Source of the DNA: Streptomyces benahoarensis
Lineage (GTDB): Bacteria > Actinomycetota > Actinomycetes > Streptomycetales > Streptomycetaceae
Reading direction: 5' to 3'
DNA length: 53,470 nt
Assembly (NCBI RefSeq): GCF_007280575.1
Contig: NZ_VKJP01000008.1
Span: forward strand, 1 to 53,470
Part shown: positions 1 to 11,573 of the stretch, piece by piece
Layout: each line of letters begins with the position of its first letter
Numbering within the stretch: position 1 is the first letter of the stretch
Notes under the pieces: model-generated
Database searches by the model: none
The model's input: only the letters and a program-made list of their open reading frames with translations
What the model was told of the DNA's origin: nothing
Position numbers and translations under genes: made by a program

Positions 1-35
1 CCGCCGCCCCGACCCCGCGAGGCAATCCGCAGTGA
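1..35 (+). CDS. Possible 3' end of the gene upstream of ruvB (ruvA?)
   Basis: A reading frame is open from the left edge of the window and ends at TGA 33-35, coding only for about ten residues ([10 protein letters not shown] at the end). Its stop overlaps the ruvB GTG start in a GTGA arrangement, the usual translational coupling in this genome. In Streptomyces the gene before ruvB is ruvA, so a RuvA C-terminus is the natural guess, but ten residues cannot prove it. Confidence 0.35.
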   Translation, partial: AAPTPRGNPQ

Positions 36-1120
36 ACTGGGACGACACCGCACCGTCCGCCGCAACCGACCCGGCCCTGGTCGCCGACCGGCTGGTCGGT
101 GCCGCCGCCGACGGCGAGGACACCGCGGTCGAGGCCGCGCTGCGCCCCAAGGACCTCGGGGAGTTCGTCGGCCAGGAGCGGGTGCGCGAACAGCTCGACC
201 TGGTGCTGCGCGCCGCCCGCGCCCGCGGCGCCACCGCCGACCACGTCCTGCTCTCCGGCGCCCCCGGCCTCGGCAAGACCACCCTCTCGATGATCATCGC
301 CGCCGAGATGGGCGCCCCGATCCGCATCACCTCCGGCCCCGCCATCCAGCACGCCGGTGACCTCGCGGCGATCCTCTCCTCCCTCCAGGAGGGCGAGGTC
401 CTCTTCCTCGACGAGATCCACCGGATGTCGCGCCCCGCCGAGGAGATGCTCTACATGGCGATGGAGGACTTCCGCGTCGACGTCATCGTCGGCAAGGGCC
501 CCGGAGCCACCGCCATCCCCCTCGAACTCCCGCCGTTCACCCTGGTCGGCGCCACCACCCGGGCCGGTCTGCTGCCGCCCCCGCTCCGCGACCGCTTCGG
601 CTTCACCGGCCACATGGAGTTCTACGCCCCGTTGGAGCTGGAGCGCGTCATCCACCGCTCCGCCGGGCTCCTCGACGTCGAGATCGACGCCGAGGGCGCC
701 GCCGAGATCGCCGGCCGCTCCCGCGGCACGCCCCGTATCGCCAACCGCCTGCTGCGCCGCGTCCGCGACTACGCCCAGGTCAAGGCGGACGGCGTGATCA
801 CCCGCGACACCGCCTCGCGCGCCCTCGACGTCTACGAGGTCGACGCCCGCGGCCTGGACCGCCTCGACCGCGCCGTGCTCACCGCCCTGCTGAAGCTCTT
901 CGGTGGCGGCCCGGTCGGCCTGTCCACCCTCGCGGTCGCGGTGGGGGAGGAGCGCGAGACCGTCGAGGAGGTCGCCGAACCGTTCCTGGTCCGCGAGGGC
1001 CTGCTGGCCCGTACGCCCCGTGGCCGGATCGCGACCCCCGCGGCCTGGGCCCACCTCGGCCTGGTCCCGCCCCAGCAGCAACCGGGCGCAACGGGACAGC
1101 AGGGCCTGTTCGGGGCGTGA
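32..1120 (+). CDS. ruvB: Holliday junction branch migration DNA helicase RuvB
   Basis: RuvB is the hexameric AAA+ motor that, with RuvA, drives branch migration of Holliday junctions before RuvC cleavage. The 362-residue protein has Walker A (GAPGLGKT, 76-83), Walker B (LFLDEIH, 124-130), sensor 1 (GATTRAG, about 173-179) and the arginine finger region RDRFG (186-190). A winged-helix C-terminal domain occupies roughly 270-350. The first 35 residues are a nonconserved extension typical of actinomycetes. The GTG start at 32 has a GAGG about 9 bases upstream and overlaps the preceding stop. Identity is certain from the motifs; the start is likely. Confidence 0.97.
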   Translation: MNWDDTAPSAATDPALVADRLVGAAADGEDTAVEAALRPKDLGEFVGQERVREQLDLVLRAARARGATADHVLLSGAPGLGKTTLSMIIAAEMGAPIRITSGPAIQHAGDLAAILSSLQEGEVLFLDEIHRMSRPAEEMLYMAMEDFRVDVIVGKGPGATAIPLELPPFTLVGATTRAGLLPPPLRDRFGFTGHMEFYAPLELERVIHRSAGLLDVEIDAEGAAEIAGRSRGTPRIANRLLRRVRDYAQVKADGVITRDTASRALDVYEVDARGLDRLDRAVLTALLKLFGGGPVGLSTLAVAVGEERETVEEVAEPFLVREGLLARTPRGRIATPAAWAHLGLVPPQQQPGATGQQGLFGA

Positions 1121-1167
1121 CGGCGCGGAGAATCGCCGGGTCAGGAACTGCGGTGCGATGCTGGGCG

Positions 1168-1197
1168 TTGTTCCACTGGTGCGGACTGACTTAGACT
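1168..1197 (+). promoter_or_regulatory. Probable HrdB-type promoter of yajC-secDF
   Basis: TTGTTC at 1168-1173 and TAGACT at 1192-1197 are separated by 18 bases. This fits the housekeeping sigma consensus of Streptomyces (TTGACN, TAnnnT). It lies about 90 bases upstream of the yajC GTG, in the only sizeable gap before the Sec genes. No transcript evidence is available. Confidence 0.5.
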
Positions 1198-1286
1198 CCG
1201 CCGATGCCGTCCCGGTAGGGGCCGGCATTTCCCACCCCCGCTATACGAGACCGCGGCTCAGCGGTCGTGCGAAGGATTTCTGTCCC

Positions 1287-1811
1287 GTGAGTACCGTGAC
1301 TCTCCTCCCCTTCATCGTCCTCATCGGGGCCATGTTCCTGATGACCCGGTCCGCCAAGAAGAAGCAGCAGGCGGCCGCGCAGATGCGCAACGAAATGCAG
1401 CCGGGCACCGGTGTCCGGACGATCGGGGGCATGTACGCGACCGTCAAGGAGATCCACGACGAGACGGTCCTCCTTGAGGTCGCCCCCGGCGTGCACGCCG
1501 TGTTCGCGAAGAACGCCATCGGCGCGGTCCTTGCCGACGAGGAGTACAACCGCATCATCGACGGCGCCGACCCGGTCGTGCCCGACGACATCTCCTCGCT
1601 GACCGGCGATGACGCCACCACCGGTTCGGGTGAGAAGTCCGACAAGATCGACCTGGGCAAGGGTGACGCCGCGGCCGCCGACGAGCCCGAGGCCGACGAG
1701 AAGCCCGCCGACGAGGCCCCGGCCGCCACGTCCGAGAAGGACGCGTCCGCCGAGGAGAAGAAGTCCGGTGACGCCGAAGCGAAGAAGTCCGGCGACGCCG
1801 ACGCGAAGTAG
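1287..1811 (+). CDS. yajC: Preprotein translocase accessory subunit YajC
   Basis: YajC is the small membrane partner of SecDF in the holotranslocon. The 174-residue product starts at GTG 1287. It has one N-terminal membrane segment (about 3-19, TVTLLPFIVLIGAMFLM), then the conserved basic stretch and the family signature around MQPGTGVRTIGGMYATV. The last 70 residues are a highly charged Glu/Lys/Ala tail that includes a short direct repeat (KKSGDAE, KKSGDAD), an actinobacterial extension absent from the roughly 110-residue E. coli protein. It lies directly upstream of secD and secF, as expected. A hairpin separates it from secD, so the stoichiometry may be set by partial termination. Confidence 0.93.
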   Translation: MSTVTLLPFIVLIGAMFLMTRSAKKKQQAAAQMRNEMQPGTGVRTIGGMYATVKEIHDETVLLEVAPGVHAVFAKNAIGAVLADEEYNRIIDGADPVVPDDISSLTGDDATTGSGEKSDKIDLGKGDAAAADEPEADEKPADEAPAATSEKDASAEEKKSGDAEAKKSGDADAK

Positions 1812-1819
1812 CCCCGTCC

Positions 1820-1863
1820 CACGGAACCGCGACGCGCCCCGCTGCGGGCGCCGCGGTTCCGTG
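1820..1863 (+). terminator. Hairpin between yajC and secD
   Basis: A perfect 12-bp stem (CACGGAACCGCG, 1820-1831, paired with 1852-1863) encloses a smaller GC-rich inner hairpin. There is no U-tract, which is common in Streptomyces terminators. It sits inside an apparent operon, so it may be an attenuator or mRNA-processing structure rather than a full stop. Confidence 0.6.
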
Positions 1864-1959
1864 ACCGTCTAGGCTCCGGCGGGGGCACGTCCCCACAACA
1901 CTTCGTGGCCGCTCGGCAGACACCCCCAGCCGAGCGGTTGGACAGGGAGAAACGAGAAG

Positions 1960-3738
1960 GTGGCAGCACCGAAGAAGGGCCGCAGGACGCCGGCCGGCCA
2001 GGGCAAGCCGGGGCGCACCCTGGTCCTCATCCTGATCGCCATGGTGGCGCTGGTCGGAGGCATGTTCTACTCCGGCACGCTGACGCCCCGGCTGGGAATC
2101 GACCTGGCGGGCGGCACCAGCTTCACGCTCCAGGCCCAGAACCAGCCGGGCAAGCCCAACGCGATCAACGAGACCAACATGAAGACCGCCGCGGGCATCA
2201 TGGAGCGGCGCGTCAACGGTCTGGGCGTGACCGAGTCCGAGGTCCAGACCCAGGGCACCGACCACATCATCGTGAACATCCCCAAGGGGTCGGACGCGAA
2301 GCAGTCCCGCCAGCAGGTCGGCACCACCGCCCAGCTCGGCTTCCGCCCGGTGCTCACCACCACCGCGGGCGGCAAGACCCCCGAGCAGCCGTCCGGCACC
2401 CCCTCCGCGGGCGGCAAGACGGGTGGCAAGGACACCAGCGGCAAGGACGCGACCCCCGGCGGCAAGGCCACGGACAGCAAGCAGGGCGACGCTCCCAAGC
2501 CCGCCGCGAGCGCCACCACCCAGGGCCGCGCCGTCACGGACGCCCTGAAGAAGGACCCCACGCCCGGCGGCTCCGCCACGCAGAAGCCCCAGACGCCCGC
2601 GACGCCGCCCGCCCAGGGCGAGGCGGGCATCCCGGCGGCGCTCCAGAAGCAGCTCGCCGCCCTGGACTGCTCCACCAAGCAGAGCCGCGCACTCGCCGGT
2701 GAGAAGGCGGCCGGCGCCAAGCCCGGCGACCCCATCGTGGCCTGCAAGGACGACGGCTCGCAGAAGTACGTGCTCGGCCCGGTCGGCGTCGAGGGCACCG
2801 ACGTCAAGGACGCCAAGGCCGTCTTCGACAGCCAGACCGGCCAGGGCTGGATCGTCCAGATGGACTTCACCTCCGACGGCGGCAAGAAGTTCGCGGACAT
2901 CACCGGCCGGCTGGCCGCCAAGGCCCAGCCGCAGAACCAGTTCGCGATCGTCCTGGACGGCGCGGTCGTCTCCGACCCGCGCGTCAGCCAGCGGCTCAAC
3001 GGCGGCAGCGCCACCATCTCGGGCGGCTTCACCCAGCAGACGGCCGAGGACCTCGGCAACATGCTGTCGTACGGCGCCCTGCCGCTCTCCTTCAAGATCG
3101 CTGACGAGACGACGGTCACCGCGGCGCTCGGCGGTGAGCAGCTGCACGCCGGGCTGATCGCCGGTGCGATCGGGCTCGCCCTGGTCATCGTCTACCTCGT
3201 CGCCTACTACCGCGGCCTGGCGCTGGTCGCCCTGGCCAGCCTCGCGGTCTCGGCGGTCCTGACGTACACGATCATGACGCTGCTCGGCCCCACCATCGGG
3301 TTCGCGCTGAACCTCCCGGCGGTCTGCGGCGCCATCGTCGCCATCGGTATCACCGCCGACTCGTTCATCGTCTACTTCGAACGCATCCGGGACGAGATCC
3401 GTGAGGGCCGTTCCCTGCGACCGGCCGTCGAACGCGGCTGGCCGCGCGCCCGCCGTACGATCCTGGTCTCCGACTTCGTGTCGTTCCTGGCCGCCGCGGT
3501 GCTCTTCATCGTCACCGTCGGCAAGGTCCAGGGCTTCGCGTTCACCCTCGGTCTGACCACGCTCCTCGACGTGGTCGTGGTGTTCTTCTTCACCAAGCCG
3601 CTGATGACGCTGCTGGCCCGCCGCAAGTTCTTCGCCAACGGCCACCCCTGGTCCGGCCTCGACCCGCAGCGTCTGGGCGCCAGGCCCCCGCTGCGCCGCC
3701 GTAGCACCGCCGCCCCCACCCAGACGAAGGAGGCGTGA
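1960..3738 (+). CDS. secD: Protein translocase subunit SecD
   Basis: SecD is an RND-family membrane protein that uses the proton gradient to help release proteins from the SecYEG channel outside. The 592-residue protein starts at GTG 1960. It has an N-terminal membrane helix (about 21-38), an extracytoplasmic P1 region beginning with LGIDLAGGTSF, and a C-terminal bundle of five helices from about residue 390. Between about residues 130 and 230 there is a low-complexity insert rich in Lys, Gly, Thr, Pro and Gln that interrupts the extracytoplasmic domain. One base separates its stop from the secF start, and SecD and SecF act as one complex. Confidence 0.96.
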   Translation: MAAPKKGRRTPAGQGKPGRTLVLILIAMVALVGGMFYSGTLTPRLGIDLAGGTSFTLQAQNQPGKPNAINETNMKTAAGIMERRVNGLGVTESEVQTQGTDHIIVNIPKGSDAKQSRQQVGTTAQLGFRPVLTTTAGGKTPEQPSGTPSAGGKTGGKDTSGKDATPGGKATDSKQGDAPKPAASATTQGRAVTDALKKDPTPGGSATQKPQTPATPPAQGEAGIPAALQKQLAALDCSTKQSRALAGEKAAGAKPGDPIVACKDDGSQKYVLGPVGVEGTDVKDAKAVFDSQTGQGWIVQMDFTSDGGKKFADITGRLAAKAQPQNQFAIVLDGAVVSDPRVSQRLNGGSATISGGFTQQTAEDLGNMLSYGALPLSFKIADETTVTAALGGEQLHAGLIAGAIGLALVIVYLVAYYRGLALVALASLAVSAVLTYTIMTLLGPTIGFALNLPAVCGAIVAIGITADSFIVYFERIRDEIREGRSLRPAVERGWPRARRTILVSDFVSFLAAAVLFIVTVGKVQGFAFTLGLTTLLDVVVVFFFTKPLMTLLARRKFFANGHPWSGLDPQRLGARPPLRRRSTAAPTQTKEA

Positions 3739-3739
3739 G

Positions 3740-4870
3740 ATGTCCAAGCTCGGCAACCTCGGCGCCCGGCTCTACCGCGGTGAGGTCGGCTACGACTTCA
3801 TCGGTAAGCGGAAGATCTGGTACGGCATCTCGATCCTCATCACCATCACGGCCCTTGTCGGCCTGGCGGTGCGCGGCCTGAACATGGGCATCGAGTTCTC
3901 CGGCGGCGCGGTCCTCACCACGCCGAAGACCGCCGTCTCCTCCTCCGAGGCCCAGCACCTGGCCGAATCCGCCTCCGGCGGCCACCAAGCCGTGGTGCAG
4001 AAGCTCGGCGGCGGCGCTCTGCGCATCCAGATCAGCGGTCTGGACACCAAGCAGGCCGTCCCGGTCCAGGAGAAGCTGGCCCAGGACCTGAAGGTCCCGG
4101 TCAAGGAGATCAACACCCAGCTCGTCGGCCCGAGCTGGGGCGAGGAGATCGCCAACAAGGCATGGCTGGGCCTGGGGATCTTCATGGTCCTCGTGGTCAT
4201 CTATCTCGCCATCGCCTTCGAGTGGCGGATGGCGCTCGCCGCCCTGATCGCGCTGATCCACGACCTGACGATCACCGTCGGCGTCTACGCCCTGGTCGGC
4301 TTCGAGGTCACCCCGGGCACGGTGATCGGTCTGCTCACGATCCTCGGATACTCCCTCTACGACACGGTCGTCGTCTTCGACAGCCTCAAGGAAGCGTCCA
4401 AGGACATCACCAAGCAGACCCGCTTCACCTACAGCGAGGTCGCCAACCGCTCCATCAACGGCACGCTGGTCCGCTCCATCAACACCACGGTTGTCGCGCT
4501 GCTGCCGGTCGCCGGTCTGCTCTTCGTCGGAGGCGGTGTGCTGGGGGCCGGGATGCTCAACGACATCTCGCTGGCCCTCTTCGTCGGCCTCGCCGCCGGT
4601 GCGTACTCCTCAATCTTCATCGCGACCCCGCTGGTCGCCGACCTGAAGAACAGCGAGCCGCAGATGAAGGCGCTGGCCAAGCGGGTCAAGGCCAAGCGTG
4701 CCGCGGCCGCCGCCAAGGAGGCGGAGCACCCGGACGCCCAGGACGGCGGCGCCTCGGCCGACCCCAGGCGGGACGGCGACGAGACGGCCGCGGCCGGTCT
4801 CGTCGCCCCCCGTACACAGCCCGCCGCCCGTAACCGCGGTCGCGGTCGCCCGTCGGGCAAGCGCCGATGA
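3740..4870 (+). CDS. secF: Protein translocase subunit SecF
   Basis: SecF pairs with SecD in the RND-type SecDF complex that completes protein export. The 376-residue protein begins with a membrane helix (about 29-48) and carries the family motif MGIEFSGG right after it. Five more helices lie between about 140 and 300, including the GYSLYDTVVVFD segment conserved in SecF. The C-terminal 60 residues are a basic, Ala/Arg-rich cytoplasmic tail. Its TGA overlaps the apt ATG (ATGA), so apt is translationally coupled to the Sec genes. Confidence 0.96.
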   Translation: MSKLGNLGARLYRGEVGYDFIGKRKIWYGISILITITALVGLAVRGLNMGIEFSGGAVLTTPKTAVSSSEAQHLAESASGGHQAVVQKLGGGALRIQISGLDTKQAVPVQEKLAQDLKVPVKEINTQLVGPSWGEEIANKAWLGLGIFMVLVVIYLAIAFEWRMALAALIALIHDLTITVGVYALVGFEVTPGTVIGLLTILGYSLYDTVVVFDSLKEASKDITKQTRFTYSEVANRSINGTLVRSINTTVVALLPVAGLLFVGGGVLGAGMLNDISLALFVGLAAGAYSSIFIATPLVADLKNSEPQMKALAKRVKAKRAAAAAKEAEHPDAQDGGASADPRRDGDETAAAGLVAPRTQPAARNRGRGRPSGKRR

Positions 4871-5415
4871 CCGCCCCGGCGGCCCTGCGTGAGCTGCTGC
4901 TCAGCCGGATCACGGATGTGCCCGACTATCCGCAGCCGGGCGTGGTGTTCAAGGACATCACCCCGCTGCTGGCGGACGCGGCCGCGTTCGGGGCGCTGAC
5001 CGACGCCCTCGCCGAGCTGTGCGTACGCCACCGCGCGGACAAGATCGCCGGTCTGGAGGCGCGCGGCTTCATACTGGCCGCCCCCGCCGCCATCCGTGCC
5101 GGTGTCGGCTTCGTCCCGGTCCGCAAGGCCGGGAAGCTGCCCGGCGCCACCCTCGGCCAGACGTACGACCTGGAGTACGGCAGGGCCGAGATCGAGATCC
5201 ACGCCGATGCACTGGAGCCGGGCGACCGGGTCCTGGTCATCGACGACGTGCTCGCCACCGGCGGCACCGCCGACGCGTCGCTCCAGCTGGTGCGGCGCGC
5301 GGGTGCCGAGGTCGCGGGCCTGGCGGTCCTGCTGGAGCTGGGTTTCCTGGAGGGCCGCAAACGGCTGGAGGCCGGGTTGAAGGGCGCTCCGCTGGAGGCC
5401 CTGGTCACGGTCTGA
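4867..5415 (+). CDS. apt: Adenine phosphoribosyltransferase
   Basis: Apt salvages adenine by converting adenine and PRPP to AMP and pyrophosphate. The 182-residue cytosolic enzyme carries the PRPP-binding signature VLVIDDVLATGGTADAS (about 120-136) and the adenine-PRTase segment KIAGLEARGFI near residue 60. Length and motifs match the type I family. It follows secF with a 4-base overlap and precedes relA, the conserved actinomycete arrangement in which purine salvage sits next to the (p)ppGpp synthetase. A strong hairpin follows the gene. Confidence 0.95.
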   Translation: MTAPAALRELLLSRITDVPDYPQPGVVFKDITPLLADAAAFGALTDALAELCVRHRADKIAGLEARGFILAAPAAIRAGVGFVPVRKAGKLPGATLGQTYDLEYGRAEIEIHADALEPGDRVLVIDDVLATGGTADASLQLVRRAGAEVAGLAVLLELGFLEGRKRLEAGLKGAPLEALVTV

Positions 5416-5434
5416 GTCCGGTCCGGCACCACCA

Positions 5435-5481
5435 CGGCGCCGGGGCGTTCGGGGAGCACATCCCCGGGTGCCCCGGCGCCG
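5435..5481 (+). terminator. Terminator after apt
   Basis: A perfect 12-bp stem (CGGCGCCGGGGC, 5435-5446, paired with 5470-5481) holds an inner GGGG/CCCC hairpin. It lies 20 bases after the apt stop and ends the yajC-secDF-apt unit before relA. Confidence 0.75.
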
Positions 5482-5601
5482 CTGTCATGCCCGCGGTCAC
5501 GGTCGCAGGAGAGGACCGGCGGTGAGGCCGATACGATGGCATCCCGGCCCGGTCGTGGCGCGATCGTGGCCTTGTGGTCCGGAACCGCTTGAGGAGTGCT
5601 C

Positions 5602-8226
<2,625 letters not shown>

Positions 8227-8235
8227 GCGACGCAT

Positions 8236-8314
8236 CGGGCCGCGCCTCACGGGGCGCGGCCCGGCCCTGACACGTCAAACCCCCGCCCGGTCCCGAAGGT
8301 CCGAGCGGGGGTTT
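8236..8314. terminator. Tandem bidirectional terminator between relA and the DUF349 gene
   Basis: Two hairpins stand in series. The first has an 11-bp stem (8236-8246 with 8253-8263). The second has a 10-bp stem AAACCCCCGC (8277-8286) paired with GCGGGGGTTT (8305-8314), giving a T-run on both strands. It serves both convergent genes. Confidence 0.85.
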
Positions 8315-8328
8315 TCCGCGGTCGGGGC

Positions 8329-9558
8329 TCAGCCGCCGAACTCCTCCAGGCCCTTCAGCGCCTGGTCGAGCAGCGCCTTGCGGCCCGCCAGCTCCCGGCC
8401 GAGCTTGTCGGCCTTGGCGGTGTTACCGGCCGCGCGCGCGGTCTCGATCTGCTTCTCCAGCTTGTCGACGGCGTCCTGCAGCTGACCGGTCAGGCCCGCG
8501 GCCCGGGCCCGCGCCTCCGGGTTCGTCCGCCGCCACTCGGCCTCCTCGGCGCTCTGGATGGCGCGTTCGACGGCGTGCATCCGGCCTTCGATCTTCGGGC
8601 GGGCGTCCCGGGGGACGTGCCCGATGGCCTCCCACCGCTCGTTGACCGAGCGGAACGCGGCCCGCGCCGCCTTGAGGTCGGTGACCGGCAGCAGCTTCTC
8701 CGCCTCGGCGGCCAGCTCCTCCTTGCGGGTCAGGTTCTCCTGCTGCTCGGCGTCCCGCTCGGCGAACACCTCACCGCGCGCCTGGAAGAAGACGTCCTGT
8801 GCCCCGCGGAAGCGGTTCCACAGCTCGTCCTCGTGCTCGCGCTGGGCGCGGCCCGCGGCCTTCCAGTCCGTCATCAGCTCGCGGTACCGGGCGGCGGTCG
8901 CCCCCCAGTCCGTCGAGTTCGACAGCGCCTGCGCCTCGGCGACCAGCTTCTCCTTGACCTTGCGGGCCTCCTCGCGCTGCGCGTCCAGCGACGCGAAGTG
9001 CGCCTTGCGCCGCTTGGAGAACGCCGAGCGGGCATGCGAGAAGCGGTGCCACAGCTCGTCGTCCGTCTTGCGGTCCAGGCGCGGCAGGCCCTTCCAGGTG
9101 TCCACCAGGGCGCGCAGCCGCTCGCCCGCCGCCCGCCACTGCTCGCTGACGGCCAGCTCCTCGGCCTCGGCGACCAGCTTCTCCTTCGCCTGGCGAGCCT
9201 CGTCGCTCTGCTTCGCCTTCTGTGCCTTGCGCTCCTCGCGCCGCGCGTCGACGGTGGCGACCAGCGCGTCGAGCCGCTTCCTCAGCGTTTCCAGGTCACC
9301 CACCGCGTGGTGCTCGTCGACCTGCTGGCGCAGATGGTCGATCGCGGCCGTCGCGTCCTTCGCCGACAGGTCGGTGGTCTTGACCCGGCGCTCCAGGAGG
9401 CCGATCTCGACGACCAGGCCCTCGTACTTGCGCTCGAAGTAGGCGAGAGCCTCCTCGGGGGTTCCCGCCTGCCACGATCCGACGACCTGCTCGCCATCGG
9501 CGGTACGCACGTACACGGTCCCCGTCTCATCGACGCGGCCCCATGGGTCGCTGCTCAC
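8329..9558 (-). CDS. DUF349 domain-containing coiled-coil protein
   Basis: The 409-residue protein consists of several helical DUF349 repeats, seen as recurring W-x(5-6)-R/P-x-E/D-LW-x-RF patterns (DDELWHRFSHARSAF, DEDELWNRFRGAQDVFF). It is rich in Lys, Glu, Ala and Arg and predicted to be largely coiled coil, with no signal peptide or membrane segment. The GTG start at 9558 has GGAGGAGG just upstream. Its biochemical role is not known with confidence; related proteins are cytoplasmic and widespread in actinomycetes. It is convergent to relA and downstream of the cyclophilin gene on the same strand, with about 218 bases between them, so it may have its own promoter. Confidence 0.85.
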   Translation of the reverse strand: MSSDPWGRVDETGTVYVRTADGEQVVGSWQAGTPEEALAYFERKYEGLVVEIGLLERRVKTTDLSAKDATAAIDHLRQQVDEHHAVGDLETLRKRLDALVATVDARREERKAQKAKQSDEARQAKEKLVAEAEELAVSEQWRAAGERLRALVDTWKGLPRLDRKTDDELWHRFSHARSAFSKRRKAHFASLDAQREEARKVKEKLVAEAQALSNSTDWGATAARYRELMTDWKAAGRAQREHEDELWNRFRGAQDVFFQARGEVFAERDAEQQENLTRKEELAAEAEKLLPVTDLKAARAAFRSVNERWEAIGHVPRDARPKIEGRMHAVERAIQSAEEAEWRRTNPEARARAAGLTGQLQDAVDKLEKQIETARAAGNTAKADKLGRELAGRKALLDQALKGLEEFGG

Positions 9559-9624
9559 AGCGCCTCCTCCACATGACACCGACGAGGGCGTGCGGCCCCC
9601 CGGCATCGTCCACAGTTTCTGTCC

Positions 9625-9643
9625 GCCGGGGCTGCGCCCCGGC
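9625..9643 (-). terminator. Short GC hairpin after the cyclophilin gene
   Basis: An 8-bp perfect stem (GCCGGGGC paired with GCCCCGGC) with a 3-base loop lies in the 218-base gap between the cyclophilin and DUF349 genes. It could end the cyclophilin transcript. Nothing else in the gap is clear. Confidence 0.4.
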
Positions 9644-9776
9644 CGGTCCGACGGGCTGTCTTGCGGGAGAGGGGCCGGCCGTCGGAGCAGGCACCCTCCA
9701 CATACGCCAATCTAGGCGACCCGGCGGCCGGCTGTCCGCATCCAGCACGACCGAATTCCCTCGGCCCGCAGCTCTT

Positions 9777-10598
9777 CTAGGAGGTGGTGACCGTCGCCCG
9801 GTTGATGACGACGGTGGCGTTGGGCGCGGTGTCGCCGCTCTCCGGATCGGGCGAGGAACCGGCGTCGGTGATCTTCTTCAGCACGTCGGTGCCGCCGGTG
9901 ATCCGCCCGAACGGTGTGTAGTTGGGCGGCAGTTTGCTGTCCTGGTAGACGAGGAAGAACTGGCTGCCGCCGGTGTTGCGGGTCTTGTCGTTCTTGCCGT
10001 CGTAGCGGTTGGCCATCGCGACCGTGCCCGCCGGGTAGACGTCGCCCTTCAGCCGCGGGTCCTTCAGATTCTCGTCCGGGATCGTGTAGCCGGGGGTGCC
10101 GCGGCCGGTGCCCGTGGGGTCGCCGCACTGCAGGACGTAGATGCCGGAGTCCACGAGCCGGTGGCAGCGGCTGTGGTCGAAGTAGCCCTGCTTCGCGAGG
10201 AAGGCGAAGGAGTTCACCGTGTGCGGCGCCTTCGCGGCGTCCAGCCGCAGCTCGATCTCGCCGCAGGTGGTCCGCAGTTTCGCGGTGTACGTCGCGGAGG
10301 TGTCCACGGACATCTCCGGCTCCTTCTTCCACGTCTTCCTCGACGGCGCGCCCTTCTCGGGGCGGGCGCACGGGTCGGCCGGCTTCGTGGGGGCGGCGGC
10401 CGCCGCGTCGTCGTGGCCGCCGCCGGCCAGCCCGGCGGTGGCGTACGCGGCGGCGCCTGCGGCGACGAACACGGCCAGTACGCCCGCGATGATGACGTTG
10501 CGGCGTTTGGCCTTGTGCCGGGCCTCGGCGCGGCGCTGCTGCTGGCGCGCGTACTTCTCCCTGGCGAGCTGCCGCCGTCGCTGATCGCTGCTGACCAC
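9777..10598 (-). CDS. ppiB: Membrane-anchored cyclophilin-type peptidyl-prolyl isomerase
   Basis: The 273-residue protein is a cyclophilin that speeds cis-trans isomerisation of Xaa-Pro bonds. It has a basic N-terminus (1-33), a single membrane segment (about 34-54), a short linker and an extracytoplasmic cyclophilin domain (about 95-273). Catalytic-core patterns are present: CHRLV, LQCGDPTGTGRGTPGY, SQFFLVY and FGRI. The CHRL and LQCGDP variants are the form I recall from actinobacterial PpiB proteins. The GTG start at 10598 follows an AGGAGA. The topology suggests help with folding of exported proteins. It is divergent from the metallo-hydrolase gene. Confidence 0.9.
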   Translation of the reverse strand: MVSSDQRRRQLAREKYARQQQRRAEARHKAKRRNVIIAGVLAVFVAAGAAAYATAGLAGGGHDDAAAAAPTKPADPCARPEKGAPSRKTWKKEPEMSVDTSATYTAKLRTTCGEIELRLDAAKAPHTVNSFAFLAKQGYFDHSRCHRLVDSGIYVLQCGDPTGTGRGTPGYTIPDENLKDPRLKGDVYPAGTVAMANRYDGKNDKTRNTGGSQFFLVYQDSKLPPNYTPFGRITGGTDVLKKITDAGSSPDPESGDTAPNATVVINRATVTTS

Positions 10599-10650
10599 CG
10601 GTCGTCTCCTGTCCTGCACTACGTGCCGCGCTCGGTCGCTCGGGTGACCA

Positions 10651-10684
10651 AGGGCTGTCCCGCCAGGGATGACGGGACAGCCCT
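10651..10684. repeat. Perfect inverted repeat in the ppiB/hydrolase divergent region
   Basis: AGGGCTGTCCCG (10651-10662) pairs perfectly with 10673-10684 across a 10-base loop. It lies between two divergent start codons, where a terminator would not be expected. It begins 53 bases upstream of the ppiB start, so it would fall in the ppiB leader if that promoter is more distal. A separate 10-bp palindrome CCGTATACGG is at 10734-10743. The remainder of the 250-base gap shows only a weak TAGGCT -10 match at 10770 for the plus-strand gene. Confidence 0.6.
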
Positions 10685-10848
10685 CAGCTGGGGGCGAAGG
10701 TCTCGGAGCCCCAGGTCGTGGGCCGTGGCCGTACCGTATACGGGTTCGCCGCCGCCACAGGTGCGCCGGTAGGCTCTGGAGCTGCCGAGTTGTTCCGGGA
10801 GCGGCCGCCTGCGCGAGGCGCCCGACCCCACGACCTTTAAGGACGAAC

Positions 10849-11562
10849 GTGCTGATTGCCGGGTTCCCCGCCGGGGCCTGGGGGACCAACTGCTATCTGG
10901 TCGCCCCCGCCGCCGGCGAGGAGTGCGTGATCATCGACCCGGGCCACCGCGCCGCACAGGGCGTCGAGGAGGCGGTCGCCAAGCACCGCCTCAAGCCCGT
11001 CGCGGTCGTCCTCACCCACGGCCACATCGACCACGTCGCCTCGGTCGTCCCGGTGTGCGGTGCGCACGACGTACCCGCCTGGATCCACCCCGAGGACCGC
11101 TACATGATGAGCGACCCGGAGAAGGCCCTCGGCCGCGCCATCGGTGCCCCGCTCATGGGCGAGCTGACGGTGGGGGAGCCGGACGACGTCAAGGAGCTGA
11201 CGGACGGCGGCACCCTTGAGCTGGCCGGGATGGAGTTCTCCGTCGCGCACGCACCGGGCCATACCAAGGGGTCGGCGACCTTCCGGATGCCCGAGCAGGC
11301 CGACATCCCGCCGGTCTTCTTCTCGGGCGACCTGCTGTTCGCCGGCTCCATCGGACGCACCGATCTGCCGGGCGGCGACCACGCCGAGATCCTGCGGTCG
11401 CTGGCACGCGTGTGCCTGCCGCTGGAGGACTCGACCGTCGTCCTGTCCGGCCACGGCCCCCAGACCACCATCGGCCGCGAGCGCGCCGGCAACCCCTATC
11501 TGCGGGAGCTGGCCGCCGGCCTCGGAGAGGGCACCACCGCCCCTCCGCGACGAGGAATGTGA
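10849..11562 (+). CDS. Metallo-beta-lactamase-fold hydrolase (glyoxalase II-like)
   Basis: The 237-residue protein has the binuclear metal motif THGHIDH (H57, H59, D61, H62), then [17 protein letters not shown] and the C-terminal GHGPQTTIG. This pattern fits the glyoxalase II/YcbL type, which hydrolyses thioesters; the actual substrate is unknown, and in a mycothiol organism it need not be glutathione-linked. The GTG start at 10849 follows AAGGA; the reading frame extends further upstream but the conserved fold starts here ([17 protein letters not shown]). Its TGA overlaps a possible early hisS start, so the two genes are probably co-translated. Confidence 0.88.
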   Translation: MLIAGFPAGAWGTNCYLVAPAAGEECVIIDPGHRAAQGVEEAVAKHRLKPVAVVLTHGHIDHVASVVPVCGAHDVPAWIHPEDRYMMSDPEKALGRAIGAPLMGELTVGEPDDVKELTDGGTLELAGMEFSVAHAPGHTKGSATFRMPEQADIPPVFFSGDLLFAGSIGRTDLPGGDHAEILRSLARVCLPLEDSTVVLSGHGPQTTIGRERAGNPYLRELAAGLGEGTTAPPRRGM

Positions 11563-11573
11563 CGAGACCTTCC

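Noticed and set aside
9777-10598. Unusual cysteines in the cyclophilin active-site motifs (CHRLV, LQCGDP)
   Set aside because: As I recall these variants are normal for actinobacterial PpiB proteins, so they are not evidence of lost activity.
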